This document shows positions 1-4,393 of a stretch of 5,566 nucleotides of DNA, one piece after another (position 1 is the stretch's first letter; every line of letters begins with the position of its first letter). The DNA is taken from contig SLOZ01000019.1 of NCBI GenBank assembly GCA_007132255.1, positions 1 through 5,566 on the forward strand. Reading direction: 5' to 3'. Both the position numbers and the translations under genes were made by a program. Source of the DNA: Limnochordia bacterium (GTDB lineage: Bacteria > Bacillota > Limnochordia > Darwinibacteriales > B1SED10-159). The notes under the pieces are model-generated. The model searched no databases. It saw only the letters and a list, made by a program, of their open reading frames with translations, and was not told where the DNA came from.

Positions 1-773
1 AAGAGCTAACCACCTTTTATGGACATGCGGTGGTTTCGGGTACCAAGGGCTATGTAGACTGGCGAACGCAGGGACGCAGTGATCCGCTGAACGGAGCCGC
101 CAAAACGGTGCGGGAGATGGGCGGGTTGTTTACCATAGCCCATCCGTTCATGGTAGGCGAGCCGCTCTGCTGCGGCTGTCGCTGGGAGTATCCCGTCATG
201 GACTATGCACTTGTAGACTCTATAGAGATTTGGTCCGGCTCCTGGCGCAAGAATGCTCTCTTTAATTGGATGGCTGTGCAGTGGTGGGATGATCTGTTGT
301 CCGAGGGGTGGAGAATAACGGGAGTGGGTGCTCGGGACATTCACCAGCTGGAGCAGTTGCATCACGCCGATACAGCCAACACTTGGGTTGAGGCTTGGTT
401 TTGCACAGCGAATGAAATCCTAGAAGGAATCCGAAGAGGACGGTGTTGTGTTGCGCCCCAGGGTACGGTGGACGTAACGGCAGCAGCAGCCAGTGAGGAT
501 ACAGCTGTGCCGGCCATGATGGGCGATACCATCGTTGCCGCCGCAGGGCAGCCACTGACTTTGACGGTAGCTATTGACGCTCTTCCCGAACCCGGGCGTT
601 TGGAAGTGGTCAGCCAAGGTCATGTCGTGGTTTCGCAGTTGGTTGGTGAGGGTTCTAGCACCGTAATTCTCAACACAGCAACACCCCAGCAGTATCTGCG
701 AGTGCAGATCGTGAAGTCGACGGACGATCGAACTCCAATGATGTTCTCCAACCCAATCTATCGTCAGACGTAA
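1..773 (+). CDS. PHP-domain metal-dependent hydrolase, CehA/McbA-like (5' end outside window)
   Basis: The reading frame is already open at base 3 and ends at TAA 771-773, leaving 256 visible residues; the true start lies upstream. The visible part begins ELTTFYGHAVVSG, which matches the PHP pattern in which an acidic residue and a GH histidine bind metal. It then has VDWR, GGLFTIAHPF (His at visible residue 47) and GARDIH (Asp 112, His 114), the place of the usual GxSDxH motif. A Cys-rich CCGCRW stretch (residues 56-61) and the tryptophan-rich helix around NWMAVQWWDDLL are typical of CehA/McbA-type proteins. Residues from about 160 on look like a beta-sandwich tail. The family hydrolyses phosphoesters or carbamate-type esters with bound metals; the substrate here cannot be told. 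The gene is followed at once by a strong hairpin, so it is the last gene of its transcript and probably unrelated to the regulator locus downstream. Confidence 0.88.
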   Translation, partial: ELTTFYGHAVVSGTKGYVDWRTQGRSDPLNGAAKTVREMGGLFTIAHPFMVGEPLCCGCRWEYPVMDYALVDSIEIWSGSWRKNALFNWMAVQWWDDLLSEGWRITGVGARDIHQLEQLHHADTANTWVEAWFCTANEILEGIRRGRCCVAPQGTVDVTAAAASEDTAVPAMMGDTIVAAAGQPLTLTVAIDALPEPGRLEVVSQGHVVVSQLVGEGSSTVILNTATPQQYLRVQIVKSTDDRTPMMFSNPIYRQT

Positions 774-775
774 AG

Positions 776-815
776 CAGCGAGCGACTTCCTCCTTCTGGG
801 GGGAGTCGCTCGTTG
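776..815 (+). terminator. Strong hairpin terminator after the PHP gene, possibly bidirectional
   Basis: Two bases after the stop codon, CGAGCGACT (779-787) pairs perfectly with AGTCGCTCG (804-812). TCCTCC and GGGGGG extend the stem inward with two T-G wobbles around a TTCT loop, and C776-A777-G778 extend it outward against T813-T814-G815. That gives about 18 pairs. The T tract afterwards is poor (TTGACGTTTAG), so a canonical intrinsic terminator is not fully met, but position and stem strength make it the likely transcript end. On the minus strand it also lies just past the stop of the possible gene remnant at 852-980, so it could end transcripts from both sides. Confidence 0.72.
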
Positions 816-851
816 ACGTTTAGCTGCCAGACACTGAGGTATGAAGGGAAG

Positions 852-980
852 CTATTTGCTTTGCACTGCGGACTCAATGATCTGCAGTGCTTCTTCATCG
901 TCGGGTTGGGGGCCTGTGAATAGAACTTGTTCCACAAGTTCCTGACTTCTTGTGGTGTCTTGGTGTTTCAGGACGATGTT
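852..980 (-). pseudogene. Possible C-terminal remnant of a minus-strand gene
   Basis: Read on the minus strand, 980 down to 852 is a 42-codon open stretch ending in TAG (852-854). Its composition is like a real protein: it starts NIVLKHQDTTRSQELVEQ and ends PDDEEALQIIESAVQSK, an acidic amphipathic helix typical of a C-terminus. The same frame continues upstream to 1166 but is broken by TGA at 981-983, and no ATG, GTG or TTG lies in that upstream part, so no intact gene can be drawn. An exact 11-bp direct repeat (964-974 and 977-987) sits at the break. The convergent hairpin at 776-815 would be a sensible terminator for it. I do not recognise the family. It could still be chance openness. Confidence 0.28.
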
Positions 981-1147
981 TCAGGACTCCTCACTGCCTG
1001 TGGTATTGCTGTGTCTTCGTTTTCCGATTTTGCCGCCAATGGCTGCTTGAGTCGGGCAATGGCGCTGGCCAAGCAGCGTTAGCTCAGTATCTACTCGGCT
1101 TCGGTCAAGCTGCTGGCTCTGACAAAAGCTGTGAACGCCGTCTGTGA

Positions 1148-1381
1148 AAGTTTCTGCACTTTCGGCTCAAAGTTGATGCCAATGGTGGATTTGGCATTCG
1201 TGCATACGGTCTCGTCAAGCATACTGGTGGCGTTGTCGGTGTTGTCCGGTTAGGACGAATGGGCCGGAAGTCTGGCCCCAGGGGTCCCCTCGAAGTGGGA
1301 ACTAGCACGACACGAAATACTAATCGGGCCCAGAGCGCTCGAGAACCTTCATCAAAAGGCATTCATTACCATGTAAGCTGA
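1148..1381 (+). pseudogene. Possible plus-strand gene remnant, unknown family
   Basis: The frame is open for 77 codons ending at TGA 1379-1381 but has no usable start codon with a ribosome binding site. The residues read like a beta-rich protein: KVDANGGFGIRAYGLVKH, a Gly/Val-rich strand, then a basic GRMGRKSGPRGPLEVG loop and a polar tail ending GIHYHVS. The same frame continues upstream from 950 to 1144 and is separated only by TGA at 1145-1147, so the whole of 950-1381 is one frame with one stop. The antisense frame over it is Pro/Arg-rich, as expected of a shadow. No family was recognised, and random openness is a real alternative. Confidence 0.22.
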
Positions 1382-1401
1382 CAAGTGATCAGAAGGAACA
1401 A

Positions 1402-1464
1402 ATGCGCGCAAATCTGCTCAATTATGATATGTATATAGTAGAAAGCAATTTAAGAGTCCGTTGA
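1402..1464 (+). CDS. Possible 20-aa leader-type ORF
   Basis: ATG 1402 is preceded by AAGGA (1393-1397) with a 4-nt spacer and gives MRANLLNYDMYIVESNLRVR before TGA at 1462-1464. It ends 14 nt before a set of mutually exclusive hairpins (1479-1554), which is the geometry of a leader peptide in front of an attenuator. No run of one amino acid points to a specific sensing mechanism. The AT-rich core of this ORF also contains -10-like words, so it may be promoter DNA instead. Weakly supported. Confidence 0.15.
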   Translation: MRANLLNYDMYIVESNLRVR

Positions 1465-1478
1465 TGCTAGGCTGGGCG

Positions 1479-1554
1479 CCTAAAGCTTAGGTTGGACACA
1501 GCCCGTGTGGCCCCGTTGGGACGGTGCACACGTATTTAAGCACGGGCTCCCGTG
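1479..1554 (+). promoter_or_regulatory. Candidate leader RNA with mutually exclusive hairpins
   Basis: A short hairpin CCTAA-AGC-TTAGG occupies 1479-1491. Then four elements can pair in two ways. In one fold, CGTGTG (1504-1509) pairs CACACG (1527-1532), enclosing CCGT/ACGG (1513-1516 with 1521-1524), and CACGG (1541-1545) pairs CCGTG (1550-1554). In the other, GCCCGTG (1501-1507) pairs perfectly with CACGGGC (1541-1547). This is the logic of an attenuator or riboswitch platform, but no T tract follows and I recognise no known riboswitch class. It lies about 370-440 nt upstream of the regulator start. Confidence 0.3.
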
Positions 1555-1734
1555 GCTTTGAATGGCTTTGCCCACAGCGTAAATCAGCCTAAAACGTGTC
1601 CTGTCGACGTGTAAGTTCAGAGATTTTTGTGTTAAATTTTCGTGGTTAAGGCTGGAGTGTTCAACCAATGCGGAGTCGACCGGAACAAGCCGCGGGGTGT
1701 TATGGAATTTTTTGGAGAAAACTTCGGAGGTGAA

Positions 1735-1896
1735 ATGAGCCACCGCAGCGAGGATGGTAGATGGTTATCAGCGGAGCAACGGATGGAACGATCAAGTTTG
1801 GGCGCTGCACGACGCCATGGCAACAGAGTGACATGCGGTTGCAGAACACCGCCGGCTCGAAAAGCCATGTGCCATGGAATGACGGTGTTGGCGTAG
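1735..1896 (+). CDS. Possible small basic protein, 53 aa, upstream of the regulator
   Basis: ATG 1735 has a strong GGAGG (1726-1730) with a 4-nt spacer, slightly short. The product begins MSHRSEDGRWLSAEQRME and carries three cysteines (34, 36, 46), including a CGC motif, in an Arg-rich background. It ends at TAG 1894-1896, 24 nt before the regulator start, so it would be cotranscribed with it. The frame is also open upstream to 1642, but no earlier start has a comparable binding site. I know no family for it, and the composition is not clearly protein-like. The ribosome binding site and position are the only real support. Confidence 0.3.
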   Translation: MSHRSEDGRWLSAEQRMERSSLGAARRHGNRVTCGCRTPPARKAMCHGMTVLA

Positions 1897-1907
1897 GTCA
1901 TAGCTAT

Positions 1908-1912
1908 GGAGG
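1908..1912 (+). promoter_or_regulatory. Ribosome binding site deciding the regulator start
   Basis: GGAGG lies 8 nt before ATG 1921. The in-frame ATG at 1906 overlaps this motif and has no binding site of its own, so 1921 is the start. Confidence 0.8.
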
Positions 1913-1920
1913 TTAGCTCT

Positions 1921-3174
1921 ATGAGCCATTTAGACGCAAAGACAAAGGATCTGAAAAGGTATGGGATGTCCCAAAGGGATCATCAATTGCGGGTGTCATT
2001 GTTTGGTGAGTTTGATGTGGTTGGTCCCAAAGGTTCGTTGGTCGAGCGTTCTCGCAAAAAGAGCAAACCATGGACGTTATTGAAGTATTTGTTAACCGGA
2101 AACCGCAACGTTGTGACCAGTGATGCCTTAATGGATGATCTCTGGCCGAACAGCGAGAGCGATTCGCAGCAGCCGCTGCATCTTTGCGTTCATCGGCTGC
2201 GTCGCTTATTGGCTACTGCAATCGTGTCTGGAGAGGGTGTTCCGTTGATCATTGGTCAACAGGGAACATATTCCTTTAACTGGGACTCAGACCACTGGGT
2301 GGATGCTCACCAGTTTGAAGCATTGTATCACCGGGCTAAGCAGGGCCCAGTGAACGATGAGACCACATGGACTCTTTACAAAGATGCTTTGGCGCTCTAC
2401 ACCGGTGATTGCCTAGCTGAACATCAAGAAGAGGCTTGGGCCATCGAGGTGCGTGAATATTATCGGTCGCTTTACAGAAGTGTTGTGTTGGACTACACCA
2501 ATGCCCTCCTGCGTTTGCGGCAGTATCACGAAGTTCTGGCCATCTGTAATTCTGCCAAGCTGCCCCAGGTCGATGAAGACGTCGAGGGACAGACGATCCG
2601 TGCCTTGATCTACCAGGGAGATCTAAAGCAGGCACGCATTCGGTATGAACGGATCACGAAAAGACTCTACAGTGACATGGGCATCGCGCCGTCGTTGAAA
2701 CTGCGGGATTTGTACCGTTTGCTGTGTGCCAGTGAAAAAGGCGAACGACTATTTGATGTTGCCAGCGACTCTGAGGCACTGAATGTTGCTCCCCTTAAGT
2801 CGGGGCCGCTTCTTTGTGACAGCGACGTTTTCCGGTATTTGTTCACGATGGAAAAACGTAAACTTGAACGCACAGGCCAATGCGCGCATCTCGTATGTGT
2901 AGTGAACACCGATAAACACGGACAGCTGCTCTCCGAAGAGCGGGCAACCGCAGTTACAGGCTCGCTAATCCAGGGCCTTCAAGAACTACTGCGCAGCAGT
3001 GACTCCATCTGCCGTTGGAACTCTTCGCAGATATTGGTTCTGTCATCGACGCATGCAGCCGACGACGAAAAGGTTCTAAAGGAACGTTTGGAACGCAAGT
3101 TGTCGCCTCTGGCTCGCACCATGGCGGCCAAGGTCGGGATCACGGTGCGTCAAGTCCAGTCCGTTCAGTTATGA
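1921..3174 (+). CDS. BTAD/SARP-type transcriptional regulator with degenerate GGDEF-like C-terminus
   Basis: A 417-aa protein, predicted cytoplasmic and DNA-binding. Residues about 23-122 form an OmpR/SARP winged helix: LRVSLFGEFDV strand, KPWTLLKYLLTGNRNVVTSD helices, LMDDLWP, then the recognition helix HLCVHRLRRLL and the wing GTYSFN. Residues about 127-270 match the bacterial transcriptional activator domain (BTAD), starting VDAHQFEALYHRA, with GDCLAEHQEEAWAIEVREYY and helical-hairpin repeats ending in YSDMGIAPSLKLRDLY. Residues about 297-412 look like a GGDEF fold: CDSDVFRYLFTMEKRKLER, a strand LVCVVNT, and SDSICRWNSSQILVL, where RWNSSQI stands where active enzymes have RxGGDEF. The catalytic signature is therefore lost. 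ATG 1921 is chosen for its GGAGG. It ends in TGA followed by a hairpin at 3227-3260. By position it probably controls the small-protein and secreted-protein genes downstream; this is inference. The BTAD assignment is solid, the GGDEF-like reading moderately so. Confidence 0.9.
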   Translation: MSHLDAKTKDLKRYGMSQRDHQLRVSLFGEFDVVGPKGSLVERSRKKSKPWTLLKYLLTGNRNVVTSDALMDDLWPNSESDSQQPLHLCVHRLRRLLATAIVSGEGVPLIIGQQGTYSFNWDSDHWVDAHQFEALYHRAKQGPVNDETTWTLYKDALALYTGDCLAEHQEEAWAIEVREYYRSLYRSVVLDYTNALLRLRQYHEVLAICNSAKLPQVDEDVEGQTIRALIYQGDLKQARIRYERITKRLYSDMGIAPSLKLRDLYRLLCASEKGERLFDVASDSEALNVAPLKSGPLLCDSDVFRYLFTMEKRKLERTGQCAHLVCVVNTDKHGQLLSEERATAVTGSLIQGLQELLRSSDSICRWNSSQILVLSSTHAADDEKVLKERLERKLSPLARTMAAKVGITVRQVQSVQL

Positions 3175-3226
3175 ACAAGAACGCCCTGATTTGCATCCGG
3201 CAGAGCATAAGCTGGACGATATCCAG

Positions 3227-3260
3227 AGCCTGTCCTTGGTTTTCGAGACCAGGGCAGGCT
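3227..3260 (+). terminator. Terminator-like hairpin after the regulator
   Basis: AGCCTGTCCTTGGT (3227-3240) pairs with ACCAGGGCAGGCT (3248-3260): 13 pairs with one T-G wobble and one bulged T, around a 7-nt loop. A short T-containing tail (TTTCGTAGT) follows. It lies 52 nt after the regulator stop. As with the hairpin after the PHP gene, the stem is strong and the T tract weak. Confidence 0.65.
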
Positions 3261-3435
3261 TTCGTAGTATCTGTCGCATTTCAGACTAGCGGCAGAGCTA
3301 ACATAACTCCAAAAGACCTGCTGAGAGCGGTGTGCCGGTCATCGGGGACGGTTCTGTGCCCGAAATGTGTCGCCAAACTAGGCGTCAAGCCCGCTTTTGA
3401 CTTACATGTTTGAATTGATCGTAATATTCCCGTTA

Positions 3436-3494
3436 AAATAGCAAAAAAGCGCTATTTAAAGGCGTTTCCGGGCTCGCGGGGCCGAAGCGGAAAC
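3436..3494 (+). repeat. Two adjacent inverted repeats
   Basis: AAATAGC (3436-3442) pairs with GCTATTT (3451-3457) across AAAAAAGC. Six bases later GTTTCCG (3464-3470) pairs with CGGAAAC (3488-3494), with a possible inner GGC/GCC. Both stems are perfect over 7 bp. They could be RNA hairpins or protein-binding palindromes. Confidence 0.5.
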
Positions 3495-3547
3495 TCACTT
3501 GAAAGAATGGTTTGGTATCTTTAAGTCAAGCGCAGACGGCAGAACCA

Positions 3548-3600
3548 TGCATCGTTTCTGCGGCTGCACAATCCGAAAAACAACAGCCGTTCCCGATGCA
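3548..3600 (+). repeat. Two-tier inverted repeat, possible RNA hairpin
   Basis: TGCATCG (3548-3554) pairs perfectly with CGATGCA (3594-3600). Inside, CGGCTG (3561-3566) pairs perfectly with CAGCCG (3584-3589). The two helices are separated by an asymmetric internal loop (6 and 4 nt) and closed by a 17-nt A-rich loop. Nested perfect stems are less likely by chance than one, so a folded leader RNA or small RNA is plausible. I match no known class. Confidence 0.45.
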
Positions 3601-3776
3601 CAGACTATAGATCGATGGGTGATGCCACGGCGCTGTGAGTCGAATAACGTTTTCCAGCCATTAGACACTCAAAAATCCGACATTTCTCAAATCTCAGAAC
3701 CCAGTATAAAAAGGCGCACAACGCTTTAGTGTGAATCATTCACCAGAGCGATATGGCCGGGGCTGGACGGCAGGCA

Positions 3777-3782
3777 GGGAGG
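3777..3782 (+). promoter_or_regulatory. Ribosome binding site deciding the first small gene's start
   Basis: GGGAGG sits 8 nt before ATG 3791. A GTG at 3731 in the same frame would add 20 residues but has no binding site, and the homology to the next protein starts well after residue 1 of the shorter form. Confidence 0.75.
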
Positions 3783-3790
3783 CAGTGTCC

Positions 3791-4057
3791 ATGAAGGCTG
3801 ATGTGGCACAAGCGGGGGTAAAACAAGCAGCGTTCTTAATTCGCATCGAATCGATTGCGTCCCATGAATGGCGCGGGGAGCTCCGATGCCTCTCTCTGGG
3901 CGAAACATTCGAGTTTTCGAGCCTGGCTGAACTGTTACACCTCATAGAAAGCGAGATGAATCGTTTAGAGTATCCACCAGAAGCATGGTCAAAACGCAGT
4001 TGGCTTCATGTTGACGAGCGGCATCGTTCTGCTGCGGCCAGCCGACAAAGTAGGTGA
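3791..4057 (+). CDS. Small W-x-G-core protein, copy 1 (88 aa)
   Basis: An 88-aa soluble-looking protein without signal peptide or membrane segment. Its core is strand FLIRIESI (15-22), then HEWRGELRCL (25-34) and a helix FEFSSLAELLHLIESEM (40-56); the tail (about 57-88) is basic and Ser/Ala-rich. The core aligns without gaps to the next gene's product: W27/W34, G29/G36, L34/L41, F42/F49, S44/S51, E47/E54, L51/L58. I recall short hypothetical proteins with a strand + W-Q-G-T-V + strand + F-R-S-x-L-E-L-L helix layout in Clostridia-like genomes, but know no assigned function. A small alpha/beta partner or modulator protein is possible. The stop lies 5 nt before the next start, so the two are cotranscribed and probably coupled. 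Confidence 0.78.
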   Translation: MKADVAQAGVKQAAFLIRIESIASHEWRGELRCLSLGETFEFSSLAELLHLIESEMNRLEYPPEAWSKRSWLHVDERHRSAAASRQSR

Positions 4058-4062
4058 AGGAC

Positions 4063-4296
4063 ATGTCGGAGAGAAACTCACGAGTTCGGGAGTTGGACCG
4101 GTATCGCTCGGGCTCTGGAACAACCTATGTTGTGCACGTCATGTATCGCGAGCACGGTAGCTGGCAGGGCACGGTCCAGTGGCTCAACGCCCGCTGCAGT
4201 CTAGCATTCCGCAGTGTGCTGGAAATGGTCTCACTGCTGCGGGAAGGCGTTGACCTAACAGGGACCGTTGATGATGAGACTGAACCCGACCCGTGA
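4063..4296 (+). CDS. Small W-x-G-core protein, copy 2 (77 aa)
   Basis: ATG 4063 is preceded by AGGTG (4052-4056) with a 6-nt spacer. GTG 4054 in the same frame overlaps the previous stop but has no spaced binding site, so the 77-aa form is preferred. The protein has a polar N-terminus, strand TYVVHVMYRE (21-30), the SWQGTVQWL core (33-41), helix FRSVLEMVSLLREGV (49-63) and an acidic tail ending DDETEPDP. It is closer to the W-Q-G-T-V consensus I remember than copy 1. The opposite tail charges of the two copies (basic in copy 1, acidic in copy 2) would suit a heterodimer; this is inference. It lies 97 nt before the secreted-protein start. Confidence 0.8.
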   Translation: MSERNSRVRELDRYRSGSGTTYVVHVMYREHGSWQGTVQWLNARCSLAFRSVLEMVSLLREGVDLTGTVDDETEPDP

Positions 4297-4376
4297 TGAC
4301 GTGGTGAAACGTACGAGCCGCACATCAGCTTCGTTTCGCAAAGGATTGTAAACATGCAGTGGCTAGAGCGTCATAC

Positions 4377-4383
4377 GGGAGGT
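4377..4383 (+). promoter_or_regulatory. Ribosome binding site for the secreted-protein gene
   Basis: GGGAGGT lies 10 nt before GTG 4394 and 16 nt before the in-frame ATG 4400. The spacing favours the GTG start. Confidence 0.65.
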
Positions 4384-4393
4384 GAGAACGACC

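Larger units (their letters stand above)
816..1734. other. Long stretch without a convincing complete gene
   Basis: Between the PHP terminator and the small ORF before the regulator I can find no ORF that has a start, a ribosome binding site and protein-like composition together. What it holds: the two possible remnants (852-980 minus, 1148-1381 plus), an 11-bp direct repeat with 13-nt period at 964-987, an AT-rich patch at 1421-1440 with -10-like words, a possible 20-codon ORF, alternative hairpins at 1479-1554, and an 8-bp direct repeat TGGCTTTG with 10-nt period at 1553-1570. The mix of broken frames and structured DNA suggests decayed genes followed by the leader region of the regulator. 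Confidence 0.5.
3261..3790. other. Intergenic region rich in inverted repeats
   Basis: No gene is supported here. ORFs that cross it lack ribosome binding sites and run through the inverted repeats. It holds three hairpins (3436-3457, 3464-3494, 3548-3600) and an A/T-rich tract at 3661-3710 with a -10-like TATAAA at 3705-3710 but no good -35 box at proper spacing. The promoter of the small-protein genes should lie here, between the regulator terminator and base 3790. Confidence 0.5.

Noticed and set aside
1421..1440. -10-like words TATGAT and TATAGT
   Set aside because: No acceptable -35 element lies 16-18 nt upstream of either; AT-rich DNA gives such words by chance.
1553..1570. Direct repeat TGGCTTTG with 10-nt period as a SARP operator
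   Set aside because: SARP sites usually have an 11-nt period next to a -10 box; neither is seen here.
1480..1743. 87-aa minus-strand ORF
   Set aside because: The start is a GTG without a ribosome binding site and the frame crosses the alternative-hairpin region; no domain was recognised.
3015..3170. Upstream part of the +3-frame ORF overlapping the regulator
   Set aside because: It lies inside the regulator coding region and is a shadow frame; only the part after the regulator stop deserves discussion.
3436..3600. Known riboswitch (cyclic di-GMP, preQ1 or fluoride classes considered)
   Set aside because: None of the conserved core sequences of these classes could be found by eye.
3705..3710. 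TATAAA as a promoter -10 for the small-protein genes
   Set aside because: The best -35-like word (CCGACA at 3677-3682) is 22 nt away, outside the usual spacing.
3499..3729. 76-aa plus-strand ORF starting at TTG
   Set aside because: It has no ribosome binding site, runs through the nested inverted repeat at 3548-3600, and has no recognisable features.
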